NCBI GenBank assembly: GCA_011800155.1
Contig: CM022373.1
Coordinates: 1,736,001 to 1,800,000 of the forward strand
Length of the DNA stretch: 64,000 bases
Direction: 5' to 3'
Source of the DNA: Flammulina velutipes
Lineage: Eukaryota > Basidiomycota > Agaricomycetes > Agaricales > Physalacriaceae
Shown here: positions 1-11,750 of the stretch, one piece after another
Layout of the letters: each line of letters begins with the position of its first letter
Position numbering within the stretch: position 1 is the stretch's first letter
Position numbers and translations under genes: made by a program
Notes under the pieces: model-generated
What the model was told of the DNA's origin: nothing
Databases searched by the model: none
Seen by the model: the letters and a program-made list of their open reading frames with translations, nothing else

Positions 1-203
1 TGATCAACGAAACTGCGTTCACGTCGTCGGCAGCGGACTAACAGGGAGTTCATGCTTGAATTGTTCAAAGGTTTTGGTGAATCCGCCGGTGTTGAGGTAA
101 TCCAGGATTGATTTGTGTCTGCTCGTCGGTTAATGTGGCGTAGAAGCGGAGAAAATAGCGCATACAGGTCGTCTCGTTGCCGTTCACTGAGCGTCGAGCC
201 CAT
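1..203 (-). CDS. PAC1: LIS1/PAC1 (nudF) dynein regulator, 5' part only
   Basis: This is the N-terminus of the LIS1/PAC1 nuclear-distribution protein, a WD40 regulator of cytoplasmic dynein. The start codon is at 203-201. Exon 1 (203-166) encodes MGSTLSERQRDDL. A 47-nt intron (165-119, GTATGC...GAGCAG) joins it to exon 2 (118-43), which reads HKSILDYLNTGGFTKTF followed by EQFKHELP. That is the LisH dimerisation motif in the expected spacing. The GTTAGT donor at 42 opens an intron that seems to run off the window: the only nearby acceptor, at 13-15, would give an in-frame stop. The coiled coil and WD40 propeller lie outside. The UBA2 stop codon is 152 bp upstream on the same strand. Confidence 0.88.
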   Translation of the reverse strand, partial: MGSTLSERQRDDLYALFSPLLRHINRRADTNQSWITSTPADSPKPLNNSSMNSLLVRCRRRERSFVD

Positions 204-204
204 C

Positions 205-229
205 GTGGTCGTCGTGGTCGTCGTGGTTG
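205..229. repeat. GTC/GTG trinucleotide repeat in the PAC1 5' leader
   Basis: Imperfect tandem GTGGTCGTC units lie directly upstream of the PAC1 start codon, so they would be transcribed as an ACGACC-rich 5' leader. It is a short microsatellite, probably variable between strains. No function can be inferred. Confidence 0.6.
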
Positions 230-355
230 ATGTCCAAGTATCGATCGGGACCAGCCGTGCCACATGGCAATTTGATGGACCCATATCATATGCCATATGT
301 ACAATTATATATAAAAACTAGAACATGAGTAGCGCGACAAGAGACCCCACCCCGC

Positions 356-2747
356 CTAGTCTATCTCAATTACATCGTCCTCCAGCGGATCATCTACCCC
401 CTCCATGATGATTAACCCATCCTCCTCCAGCCGCCGCTTCTTACTGGGACTCTCCAGCTTCATTCTTTTCGCTGCACGCTCCTCGTCCCCATCCCCATCC
501 GCCCCCCTCTTCCTCGTCACCTTGATCTTGACAGGCGTAACCGGAGCACTCGCCACGCTCTTCACCACCACCCGCGCCTTCGGCAACACTTCTGGGAGGA
601 CGAACGGATCCGCACTACCCTCCCTGTTGCAAAAAATCACTTTAACAATCAAAGAAAAAGAAGAGAAAAGGGCAACTAACGGTAACGCAGCCAAAGCAAT
701 GGTGATCGTCCCCACATCACCCTCCTCATCGACAATCGACAAGAACTTGCCCCGCCCAACGTTCAAACTCGCCAATGTGCTCTCCATGTTATCGTCCCAG
801 TCCGGATCGCTCAGTACCCTCTTATCCTCATACACGCTCACCTCCCGCTCATCGCTTCCCAGGATCCCCTTGACCACATCCCCAAGCAACGTCCGCGTTG
901 GATCGCACAGCACAGTCGCATACGTATCTCTACACACCCCACAGTTCGGATTGGGCGGTACCAGCTGTATGGCGCTAAGCGGGGCCTCGGGTTTGTTCGG
1001 GAGGATATGGACGCTCCGCAGCTTCCCATACGACTTTCGTAGGACGTTCAACGCCTGCAATACGATGAGCCCGGAGACGATGGCGTTCGTTGTAGCTATT
1101 GCCGGGATGATATTCCCCGCCATTTCTAGGACATACGTGAGTATCTCCGCTCGATAGAAGAATCAATCACACCTTTGACCTCCCATTTCGTCTTGCCGTC
1201 GATACCGTACGCTGCGGAACGGAGATTCGACGAGGCAGTGACAAAATCTAATGTGTCTTCGTCGTCTTTGTCAAAAGATATTGTCTCCTCGCCAGCCTGC
1301 AGACGCGCCGCGAGTCGCTCAGTGCTATGAATGGGCATTAGGATCTTCCAGTAAGACGAGGATTGAAGGCTATACCTCGAGGTGAACAACAGCAGGTTAT
1401 CTTTGAGAGATAGCGTTCGTTGGTCCTTCATCACCGCTCCATTCCCGTTCGCTTTGCTCGACGACGCTCCATTAGTTGCTGACGGTGCATTTTGCTTGAG
1501 CGTAAATGTATCATCCATTATGCCGTCAAAGTCCAGGGGAACAGGTGGGGTTCGCGATTTCCACATATCGGACATAGCAAGGAGGTTCCGGATGTCTTTG
1601 TGGAAGATCTGGAAATGATATTAATGCTCGTCCTAACGCGAGAAAAGCATCTCAACCTTGGCGAACACCATTCTGCTGGCGGACGCAGCTTCCGACGGTG
1701 AACGAAGAGCCTTTCGAACTGCTTGGAAGGCGAGTGCTTGTTCCCGGAGAGTCGCAATTTCTTGCGCTGAGACATGTTGAGAATGATTAACATAGCTAGA
1801 ACAGAAATGATGACGAACCGTTTTCGCCTTGCTTTTCTGCGTCGTCCAGCTCTCCACCAGCATCCTCGTCTTCACCGAAAAGCTGCCTGGGAAGGGATAT
1901 AGGCACGAACGACTGGGTTATATGTAACGTACCCCATAAGATAACTCTTACTCCATACGATGCAATGTATTGGCTGGCTGGGCGTTGAGCGAATGGTACA
2001 GACGGGGAAGGTCTTGGGCGTCGGTTTCGGTATACAGTCAAAGCATTCGGTGCGGTCCTGTCACGTGTCAGCGTCTAGCGCGTATAATCGCGGTCGCCAC
2101 ATACCTTGATGATAGGCTGGACTTGTCCCAGATAACCAGCGGTTCCGCTTTCCACTGACGGCACGTTAGCTGCCGCGCACATCTTGTTTACATGTCTCCT
2201 CGCGTCTAATACGGCGTTAACTTCCCAGAACATGGAAATGCAGCAAAAGCACACGCACCAAGATTGTCAAGTGCGTTGAGTACAATATCAAAGCTCTGGA
2301 ACCAGGCGACGTCGTATTGCGGCTCCTTGATGTTGTCGAATATAGGTGTGATCTTGACGTTGGGGTTGAAGGGACCGGCGGTCTGAGCGGCGACCTTGGG
2401 TAATTACGGTATCAGTACTTGGAAGGGATGAGGTAGTTCGACGCACCAATGCTTTGCTCTGCTTCACGTCCTTCTTTCTGAAGAGAAATTGTCGATTGAG
2501 ATTGGAGACGTCGATGGTGTCCAAGTCAAGTAAAGTAATACGGCCAAAGCCCGTAAGGACAATGTTTTTGACTGCAAAATGAAGTATAAGCGCTATAGGT
2601 GCGCGAAATTGTGGTTAAGTACGCACGTAGCTCGCATCCAATGCCTCCGGCTCCGACCAATAGCACGTTTGTTTGGGAAAGACGTGAATATAGTTCTTTT
2701 CCGACGATGGCCTCGACGTGGGCGGTGCGTCTAGGCGCTGTCGACAT
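356..2747 (-). CDS. UBA2: SUMO-activating enzyme E1 catalytic subunit UBA2
   Basis: UBA2 pairs with AOS1 to adenylate SUMO and hold it as a thioester before transfer to UBC9, mainly in the nucleus. The start at 2747 gives [16 protein letters not shown], followed by the Rossmann motif [13 protein letters not shown]. Next come the ATP-site segment [16 protein letters not shown] and the zinc ligands ECFDC (near 2035) and NCGVC (near 940). The catalytic cysteine is in [16 protein letters not shown], with its codon at 2000-1998. The C-terminal ubiquitin-fold region is followed by an acidic/basic tail with [14 protein letters not shown], a likely nuclear signal, and ends VIEID. The gene is split by many introns of about 50 nt; I checked the frame at most joins but not every border. 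It is complete within the window. Confidence 0.93.
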
Positions 2748-3009
2748 TCGAATGGCGCCGTCGAGTAACAGATTGTGGTGGTACGAATAAAAGCGCGACA
2801 GGTCACACGCAATCACAAGATGTCACGCGTAAAGTTACCGTTCGGTCCTCTTCACCGAACAGTGGCGCAAGAAGGCGTGCAATATACTGATCCGACATAA
2901 AAATCCCACTGTACGTCCACATGGGTATTATTGTATACAAGGAACTGGAAGGTGTATATAGAGATGGTGCTAAGATCTTGGGCGTCCACGACAAAATGCT
3001 CTAAACGCA

Positions 3010-3761
3010 TCACATAACCACGCAACACGAGTTTTGCTGAGGTCAAGGTTAGAATTCGTAGTCAGGCCGCAACGTGGTATAACGTACCTTCTTCGCCGTC
3101 TTGTAAAACATCTTGCTCTGCGCAGAGAGCGCGTTCGATCTGTCTACCAAGTTGTCCAGCTTCTCGCCTCGCTGGAGGACCGACTCGATGGTCTTGTGCT
3201 ACAACACCCGTTAAACAACATGCACTCCACGGAAGAATGATACGAGCGCACCAGAACGATCTTCGTCTCATCAAGCTCCTGCTGAACGCGCATGATAGTG
3301 TCCGCCTGTCTGGGATCCTGGTACTTCTGAATGTATGTGTTGATGTCGGGGAACGAGATGGAGGCAGGATCGCTGAACGAGGACTGGGGCACTTTGACAG
3401 TAAAGTCGTCCAAGAGCTTCGTGAGCAGCGAGAAGGCGGGTCGGACGGGATACTCTTGGTCAGTGATAATGACAGCTGCCGCGCGTTAGCTACGGCGGTA
3501 ATCGACCAGCGTAAAGGCCTCACCAGCGAGCTGCTCAGCGCCTCCTCTGTTGTAGACATGGGCGGTATAGTTGTTCTCCTGGATGCTCTGCCGCTGTCCT
3601 TGCGTTGTCCGCTCTGCGACAGTCTTGGAGAAGAAGGACATGAACTCGCCAACCGAGCCTTTCTGGTAGAATGAAAAGGTAGAGAGGTCGCTGGCAGTGC
3701 TAAGGACGGTGCATGATCCCGATGGCGGCGTAAGAATAACTGAAAGCGAGAAAATCTTCAT
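3010..3761 (-). CDS. YKT6: R-SNARE YKT6
   Basis: YKT6 is a longin-domain SNARE that works in ER-Golgi, endosomal and vacuolar fusion. The start at 3761 gives [15 protein letters not shown] and an N-terminal longin domain with [13 protein letters not shown] and [16 protein letters not shown]. The SNARE helix reads [18 protein letters not shown] and then [17 protein letters not shown], with the central arginine in place. The last intron (GTACGT...CCTCAG) joins the SNARE end KMFYKTAKK to QNSCCVVM and the stop at 3012-3010. The CCVVM end is the expected farnesylation plus palmitoylation signal, so the protein is lipid-anchored rather than transmembrane. Three short introns are visible. Confidence 0.95.
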
Positions 3762-4066
3762 CGTGGTGGTCGTGGTAAGGGTTTGAAGGCTGTCCTGACG
3801 TGAGGTCCTGATTTGGACATCACCGTCTTGCGCTCCGAATACTTGCAGGGCACTGAATCTACACAATGTCACCAGGCATATTCCTGAGTTGACAAATGCT
3901 GGTTTAACAGAACCGTTACCCTCTGCGAACCAAGTAGCTTGAAATTTACAAAGTTATAGACTTCGAAGAAAGAGTAAATGACTATTCTATGAAATGGAAT
4001 ACACAGAGGAAAACCACCGACTGTACAGGATACCCTGTAAATCCTACACTATACACCTCATCACGT
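3762..4066. other. Intergenic: YKT6 promoter and SES1 3' flank
   Basis: This 305-bp stretch lies between the SES1 stop codon and the YKT6 start codon, both on the minus strand. I see no reading frame of note, no RNA gene and no repeat. It presumably holds the SES1 3' UTR and the YKT6 promoter. Confidence 0.5.
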
Positions 4067-5679
4067 TCAAGCTTGTTTCCTCTGCAAGTTCTTGGGCAAC
4101 TCTTTCACCCAAGGCAAGAAATCTCGTCCACCCATATACGGCCGTAATACTTCCGGAATAACAAGGCCCTTCAGAGAGTCAGTATTCCTCTTGAGATGAA
4201 TCCAAACGAGAAGGACCTACATCAGGTGTCTGCCAGTTCTCCACCAAGCAGCATAGAGCGCGCTCCGTCGCACATAGCGTACCATTCAACATGTGCACAT
4301 ACAATTTACGCGCCTGGTCTTTCGTCTTCAGACCACACCGCACTTCCAACCTTCGGCTCTCTCAAACAGCCTCAGTAAAAAAGAGCGGGTTAGAGGAAGA
4401 AGCCACATACGATAATCAGTGCAATTCGAACACGACACCAACTCCTTGTACGCCTTTTGGAACGGGAACCACGCCTCCAAGTCGAACTTTTGTGCCGCCG
4501 CCAGATTGAGTGCTCCAGACACAATCTTTACAACGCGATACCTTATGCCCAAGCTTTCGTAGAACGCCTGGCTGTTCCCAATCATGTGGTCGAACATCTC
4601 CCAGCTTTTCGTTGGGTCCGTGATCACGAACTGCTCGATCTTCTCGAACTGGTGGACACGGAAGATACCCCACATGTCGCGTCCGGCGGAACCAGCCTCT
4701 TTTCGGAAACACGTCGAGTAGCCCGCGTACTTGATAGGTAGTTGCGTCTCTGGGCTCTCGAACCATTCGTCCGAGTGGAATGCCGAGATAGGCTGCTCCG
4801 AGGTCGCGATAAGATACTTCTCGTCGTCCGCTGCGATAACTTTATAGAGCTCCTCGTCGAATTGGTCGAGCTGGGCAGTCTTTGCCATCTGGTCCTTGTT
4901 CATCATGAACGGCGTCTGAATCTTTTTGTACTGGCGTTTGCGAAGAAAATCGAGGCTGTAGGAGATGAGCGCCTGATTAAGATCGACGCCGTCGTTAGTG
5001 AGAAAGTATCCTCGATGGCCCGCAATCTTGGCACCACGGTCGAGATCCATAGCGTCCAGGCGGAGGAGGACTTCGTGGTGGGGCATGATCCCTTCACGAA
5101 CGGCGGGTTCTTCAGGCTCGTCTGGGAGATGCCACGTACGTATCGTCGCATTGTCATCCTGCAGAGGGAGATGGAGATGACATGGGAAACAATAGGAAAA
5201 CGCGCACCTCAGTCTGGCTGACGGGCACATCCTTACCAACGATATTCCCAACGGTGCTAGCCTTGAGTCGCATTTTGATTTCAAACTCTTTGCTCTCCTT
5301 GCGCTTTGCCTCTACTTGGGAATCGATTTCCTTCTTCTTTGCGACGAGATCATCCGCGTTTTCTTTTGCCTGAAGACAGGTATGGATATGGATGTTGACG
5401 GATCGCAGAGGGCGCGAATAAACACCTTTTTCTTTGCGGTAATCTCTTTTTGCACAGCGTTGACCTGTTTTCCTAGATCCTTGGCGTCGAAATCCACTGT
5501 ATGCCAACGTTAGAGATGGGTAGAGATAGAGATGTATACGGACTTTTTACCCAATCGGCATACATCTGTATAATCTCATCTACGAGCTCGACAGAGTCAC
5601 CGCGTTTCGCCTGCGAGTCGCGTATTTCCTGAGCATTCCCGCCTTTGTTGTCGATGAAATGCAAAATATCCAAAGTCAT
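4067..5679 (-). CDS. SES1: Cytosolic seryl-tRNA synthetase
   Basis: This class II synthetase charges tRNA-Ser. The start at 5679 gives [20 protein letters not shown], the standard N-terminus. A tRNA-binding coiled coil follows ([15 protein letters not shown], then [20 protein letters not shown]). The catalytic core has [14 protein letters not shown], motif 2 in [25 protein letters not shown] (shown as [19 protein letters not shown] plus VHQFEK) and motif 3 in [14 protein letters not shown] near 4120. The last intron splits PD and GLVIPEV. The stop is at 4069-4067 after KNLQRKQA. There is no mitochondrial presequence. The start codon is 55 bp from that of SGF73 on the other strand, so the two probably share a promoter. 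Confidence 0.94.
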
Positions 5680-5734
5680 TGTGCGAGTCAGAGATTAGAT
5701 TGTGACAGGGTCACGCTCTTGACTTGCAACCGTC

Positions 5735-6804
5735 ATGGCGAAGAAGGACAAGGCGTCGACGGGCAAACCCAGTCCCTCGCCGCCGCCATTTAACTGGGAC
5801 GCGTCCTGGTCGCCGTCACCGCCATCGGACCCGTCGCTGCTGTCCTCGGCGCCAACTGCATGGCTCGACACTGCAGACATGAAGATATTCGGCGCACAAC
5901 CCATCTCATCTACACAAGACATCGGCGTTGTCAAATGCAAAGACTGCGCCAAACCGATCCTGCGAAGCTGCTTCCTCGAACATACCAGTGCGTCCCTTTG
6001 CATAATTATCATGACATGGTATTCACCAGACGAACAGCCACCTGCGCCGAAATCCAGAAACGCGCCAAAGAGTCAAGCAAGAAACGCAAAGCGTCGGTCG
6101 AGGTCGTCGATCCATCGCAGCCCGCTAAGAAGAAAGCTAAAGCAACCACGAAACCACGTGTCAAGGGTCCCGTCGACTACGACCGTCAGTGTGGCGTCAT
6201 TAACGATAAAGGCTTCCCCTGTTCACGCTCGCTCACGTGCAAGTCACATTCTATGGGTGCCAAACGCTCTGTACAAGGTCGCTCCAAAGACTACGACGAC
6301 CTACTCCTCGACTGGCAGCGCGCCAACAACCCAAACTTTGTCGAGCCCGTCAAGCGCGAGACGAAAGCAGAACGAAAGGAGAAACGCGAAAAGGAAAAAC
6401 AGGAGAAGAAGCGGCTTGCAGAAGAGGCGGCACTGGCAGCGGGTATCAAGAAACCTGGCAATTCAGACGGGAAAAGCAAGAAGAGCAAGAAGGCGGCGGC
6501 GGCTGCAGCGGCTAGTAGGCATGCTGAGGGCAGGTCAGCAGATGGCGAGGAGAACTTGAATGACTTGGACTCGGAGACTGAAGTCGACACCCTCGTCCAT
6601 TCCATCAACTCTGCGCGCGACAAGGGCATCATAGCTCAGCCTCTCGCTATCCCCGCTGGCGCCAGTAGCTGGTTCGTCGTTCGGAGAGAGCGTGCGCGCT
6701 GCGTCCGTGATCTGCTCGGTGCTGCCCTAGGAGGAATACCAGCCTCAGCAGTCATCGGCGGGCTCGGAATGGGTAGGGCAAGCATATCTCTACGACCATC
6801 ATGA
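5735..6804 (+). CDS. SGF73: SAGA complex subunit SGF73 (ataxin-7 family)
   Basis: SGF73 anchors the histone H2B deubiquitinase module to the SAGA coactivator. The N-terminal half has a small zinc finger, [19 protein letters not shown] plus TTTC. It is completed across a 50-nt intron (5988-6037). The SCA7 domain reads [19 protein letters not shown], then [15 protein letters not shown], with the Cys/His zinc ligands intact. A Lys/Glu-rich coiled stretch ([17 protein letters not shown]) and an alanine run follow. The C-terminus is less conserved. It is head-to-head with SES1 and tail-to-tail with the ligase gene (96 bp between stops). Confidence 0.9.
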
Positions 6805-6900
6805 CTTATGACCAACTTCATTTGTACTTTTACGCAACACAGGATTATTTATCCGCCTGGTACACTATTCAGTATACACTATCAATAGACACCAGCAACT

Positions 6901-9900
6901 TCATTCGAGGATATATCGAGCGCGTCTCCGAACATCTACACTTCCGTCGATTCCATGCCCTGTGCTATGCAGAATCCAGATTGGCAACCTAGATGGCAAC
7001 GTCGTGTCTGCCCCAGCTTTCTTCAGCTTCTCAAGAACTTCCCCAACCGCATCCTTTTCGACGACGAGAATACCTCTCGCTGCCCAAGGCGACATCGTGT
7101 CCCCGATCCACCCACATCCCCGAAGCAAAGACTCAAAGTCGTGTGTAAAACGGTGCACATCAAACACGCTCGACCAATGCGAGCAACATTTCCCAAACAA
7201 ATGGCAAATGCTACTGTCCCGAATACCGTCAGCGCTCATCCGCATTCTTGCCCGCTTCCCAGCTTTTGCGGGCGCTGACTCCGTCATGGGGAAAACTACG
7301 TTTTCAATTGGCCTGAAAGGCTCCACTTTGGCGCGCTTGAAGGACAGCACCTCCTCTCCACTGGCATGCCGCCGTTTCCCAGGCAAAGCTTTCCCAGTGA
7401 GCTTCTCGTAAAACATCCGAGTTCGTCTGGCCACGTTCGCAGGGCTCCGCACACTCTCAGTGAACGTCGTTGATTTCCATAGTTTGCCGATCTCATTCTT
7501 CGCCATAGCATCAGCATGGTCGCGACCACACGCAGCTCTTGCAAGCGCATGAAGGTGCTGTCGGTTCACGCCGTCCCTCCAATCTCCGTCGCGGTGCACC
7601 TTGGTGAGGCGAGGAAAACGGAGTTCATATCGCTGATATAAAATGAATGAGAGATCAATTGTAAGAGAAGATAGAACTTACCCGATATCCTCTCGACACC
7701 GTGAACCCTGCCCCATAAACGTCCACAAGTAAAGGTCTCTCCAGCAAGATTCTTGGAGGACTTAGTCCTGAGAAAAGCGTAAAATCATAGAATAACTTCG
7801 TTTCCTCTCCCTACAAAAATCAGTATTACTGACGGAGACACGAAAGTGGTACAAGGCCTCTCACTTTCTTCTCCAGGTCTAAATAGTCGATGTGCGGCGA
7901 ATTCTTCATCCAGAAATTGAGATCGTCCAGCCCTTGCCTTGTTATTGCCGGCCCATACTCGGCTACAGAATATATCTCGAAATGAGGACGAACGGTTGGC
8001 TTGGGAAGAATAGATCAGTATGGCACTTAAAAAAAGTGGAGCCAATAAACATACATCCTGCTCTACCACTTCCTGGTTCGTGATAGTCCCCAGGTAATAT
8101 GTGGTAAGTACATCTGTAGTGACTAGGAGGACGAAGCATTAGGTGGCATTCATATATAAAGAGACATCAGGGCTTGCCGTGTAGTCCCGCAGCTCGCTTT
8201 TTACTCCATCCAGCGCCCAGTAAGACCATTTTGAGAGAATCGCCAACACCATGAATGTAATCTCTCTTCATCTTCACCCATGGTGAGCGTCGATCGTTGT
8301 AACATCCGTTATCAGCCTTCAAGACAAGACCTTCCTCTTTTTGAGCGAACGCTTCTGCGCAGGCAATATTCAGCTGTTCTTGCGCCTTCGAATGGTTGTG
8401 TATCGGGATAGGAATTCGCTGGGAGAGCATCGCGTATCCAGGGTCTTCCCGTAGGATCGATTCAAGAGCCCGTCGCCTTTCGTTGTACGGCCGGTCAAGG
8501 AAGGAAACATTGTCCAGGTAGAGTATGTCGAAGAAGACAAGAGCAAGATGTCGATCCTCGTCGTCGTCAGACTTTAAAGACACATTGTCACTTTCAACCT
8601 TTTCCTTTTCAGTGGGTTTTGCTTTCCTACCTCGAGCACCCACAGCAGTTGTCTCTACAAGGTGACGAACACGCCAAAATTCTTGAGATGTATCGTAAGC
8701 TAATGAAGGTATAACATGGAGATGGTGCTTACCGTCAACCCGACTTTCACGTTCGTCGAAAGCTACCATCTCTGCCTCGAGAATGATATTGTGATGCACA
8801 CGACCAGGCGAATCAAGACCAAATACCGCATTCCATGCAATGGAATGTACAGCAACACGGTCGTCTGTAGAGTTACGTTGAGTCTTGCTGAATATAGTGA
8901 TTCGTGATTCGTCTTGCGGGCCACGTTCCATATGAATCTGCGCTCGTTCGCCGTCGTACTTAATTTCGGCCCATATGGTTTCACCAGCTGAACTCAAGCG
9001 GTTGATAGCGTGTTCCGCACTTGTGCCTTTCGTCGTCTTTGGTATCTAGTCGCAATATGAGGAGCTAGTCAAGTGAAAAATCTGACGAGATGTTACCGCT
9101 ATTGGCACATGCGGTCGTGGCGTAGAGATAGGTTGACATTCTTCCCATGCTCTACATGCCTCTTCGATGGATGCACGCTGCCTATAGGCATTCCAAAGAC
9201 TACCTGACCTATCCCATTCCCACATCGTGTCGTCTTTGGTGAGCACGTAGAAGGATCTGGTGTTGTACTTGAGGATAGCTTCCTCCCAATGAGTATTGGC
9301 AGGAACACGGTAGAGGATGGGAATCAGGTCCTTCAATATGATCTCGGTGAGGAACGCAGCGGCATCTGGATTGAGCCTGCTGTAAACGCTTCGAATGACA
9401 TGGACTCGTTTGCGATGTTCGGGGGGAGACCTCTGCTTGACAGCTTCGTCTGAGAAAGGGGACATGGCAGCTAGCTCGTCGAGAAATGCGTCTACCTCGC
9501 GAAGAGTAAGATCATCACTGGGCACCTAGTTCCGTGGCGTTAGAATTGTGGCAGCAGACGAACGACTGGGCTCACTGACTGTCGCAGACTTTCTCATGGC
9601 TTTCCATACTTCCAAACCAAGAGTACCAGAGTACCCGCCCAAGTGCCAGTTCTCAAATTCATGGTCATGTAGGCCGAGAGCATCAGCGATAACCTGCCCG
9701 AGTTTCTTCTCCTGCATATTGTACTTTCGTTGTGTGTCGCATTCAGGGAACAGGAGTTTGAAGATGATGGCTGTTGTTCCCTTTGGCGGGTTCGGATGCT
9801 CGCTGCGAAAATGGGTGAGCCATTTCTTGAAGACATCGCGAGCCGGGCGCTGGTTGGGTTCGCCGTGTCTATTGTGCGACACGGGTTTGGGCGTGACCTT

Positions 9901-9975
9901 GGCGATTGCGTTAAGGAGGTCGACAATGCTTGTTGACGATGAGAAACGGTGATAAATTGAGGACATTTGGAGCAT
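6901..9975 (-). CDS. ATP-dependent DNA ligase, LIG4-like
   Basis: This enzyme seals DNA nicks through a lysine-AMP intermediate. The N-terminal DNA-binding part (IIFKLLFPECDTQRKYNMQE, then KKLGQVIADALGL) resembles DNA ligase IV. The nucleotidyltransferase core has motif I EIKYDGERAQIH (catalytic Lys codon at 8961-8959), ILEAEMVAFD, VFFDILYLDN, EEGLVLK and WVKMKRDY. The OB-fold follows, reading RPHFEIYSVAEYGPAITRQG further on and RYELRFPRLTKVHRD. The C-terminal ~230 residues are basic (ALPGKRRHASGEEVLSFKRAK), and I do not recognise the tandem BRCT repeats of true LIG4. One intron, 8177-8114, starts with GC. It may be a second fungal ligase rather than the NHEJ enzyme. The start at 9975 is the first ATG; 9966 is possible. 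Confidence 0.82.
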
Positions 9976-10067
9976 ACACGCTGAATTTTACATCTGCCAT
10001 GAAGACGCGTCGTGACGGTGTGAGATCAAGTGATCGAGCCTGCTTAGTTTCAGACCATCACCTTGTT

Positions 10068-11312
10068 ATGTTCGACGACGAAGAGCCACCATTGTACCGC
10101 GACAGACCAGAATGGAAGGACGTCGTCCCCGTCGAACAATATGAGAACGCGAACCCTCTGGCACCGATATTGTATGCCGAAGACTGTTAGTTGCAAGTGT
10201 GCAGCCCCGACGCCTGCTGACTCTACTTCAGACAAGGATGCCACCGACTACTTTCGCGGAATTCTCAAGACGGGGGAAAAGAGTCCCCGAGTTCTTGCTC
10301 TCACAGAACATGTTATCCGTCTCAATCCAGCACACTACACTGCCTGGTACGCTGTCACCAGCCTCCGCCTTACACATCTTCAATTGATCCCAGGCAGTAC
10401 CGCTACGAGACACTTCTCGATCTAAACTCCAGCCTGGAAGATGAGCTACGGCTCATGGATCCCATCGCGGTCAAGCACCTCAAGAACTACCAGGTCTGGC
10501 ATCACCGCAGACTCCTCCTCACCAAGCTCGGCAAACCATCAGCGTTCAACGAGCTCAAGTTCATCGCCCGCTCTCTCAACGCAGATGAGAAGAACTACCA
10601 TACCTGGTCCTACCGACAATGGCTGCTCTCTCACTTCAACGACGATGACCTCTGGGAGAACGAGCTTGACTTCACAGACCATATGATCGTCGACGACGTC
10701 CGCAACAATTCTGCATGGCACCACCGTTTCTTCGTCGTATGGCAAAGCGGCGTGCGTGACGCGGAAGCAGATCGTGAAAGAGTCACTCGGCGAGAGCTCA
10801 CGTATGTCCATTCATGCATCTACCTTTCTTTCATTCCTGATGCTGATCCCTGTCACAGCTACGTCAAACAGAATATATCCCTAGCACCCAACAACTCCTC
10901 CGCATGGAACTACCTCCGCGGCATGCTTGAACACAACAAAATCCCATTCTCCTCCGTTCGCCAATTCGTTGAGCCATACACAAAGCCCGGTGATCCCGCT
11001 GCAGTCGATGTTGTTGACCTAGTGAATCCACCACCGTCTCAGCAGGCACAGCTTCCGTGTCCCCCTGCTATTGAGTTCATGGCCGACATATACGAGGCGG
11101 AAGGTCAGACGTCGATCTCAAACGCCATCGAGGTAAGCGCCATTTTCCATTTCTTCAATCAACACCTCATAATTCATCAAGTTATGGCGGTCACTGGGAG
11201 ACGAACATGACACTATACGAAAGAGGTATGTTTGCCAATTATCAACTAGCATTTCTGATGCAAGTCTGGTAGATATTGGGACTACCGTATCAAGGAGGCT
11301 GTCATGGCTTGA
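10068..11312 (+). CDS. RAM2: Protein farnesyl/geranylgeranyltransferase type-1 alpha subunit
   Basis: This is the shared alpha subunit of farnesyltransferase and geranylgeranyltransferase I, which lipidate CaaX proteins such as Ras, Rho and YKT6. The start at 10068 gives MFDDEEPPLYRDRPEW. At least five PPTA-type helical repeats are visible: LNPAHYTAWYYR, KNYQVWHHRRLL, KNYHTWSYRQWLL, NNSAWHHRFFVV and NNSSAWNYLRGML. The short final exons (LWRSLGDEHDTIRKR and YWDYRIKEAVMA) end at 11312. Splice joins were checked in phase. The start is 92 bp from the ligase start on the opposite strand. Confidence 0.94.
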
Positions 11313-11750
11313 TATACGTGGACCATGTAAGAGACACCATTGAGATGGAACTATACCGACGACACCATGTTTGACCACTTTGTATCAGCCGGTACAAATA
11401 ATTAATATGAATATTCCCATAGGTGCTCTGGCAAATATTCCTTCATTGGTTTGGGTACGACGACTATGTCAGGTGGATAGTACACGCAGCTGATGACTTG
11501 CTTTTGGTGCGGGACGCCGCGCGTGGCAGCCATGAACCGGCAAGTACTCTTTTCATAACTTCATCCAAGTGTCCTGTCAGTTTGAAGTAAAGATGTAATT
11601 CTTGCCTATGCACTGATCATGAGAAATTCGAATCCGATTTTCTGGTTCGATGAGTATGTTTCACTGATTCTTACTATTCTTACTATTAGGACAGGAATTT
11701 CGTAGCGAACTACTAACAGACTGGTGCCTACTGTATCTCGCAGACACCAC
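11313..11750. other. Intergenic, nothing recognised
   Basis: This 438-bp stretch lies between the convergent prenyltransferase and SSP1 genes. I see no credible coding frame, RNA gene or repeat. The last ~15 bp before the SSP1 stop codon resemble the sequence after the SSP2 stop, so the paralogous duplication extends slightly into it. Confidence 0.4.

Noticed and set aside
405..1157. 250-codon open frame on the plus strand
   Set aside because: It is antisense to the last UBA2 exons, Ser/Pro/Thr-rich in composition, and has no motif. UBA2 on the other strand explains the sequence.
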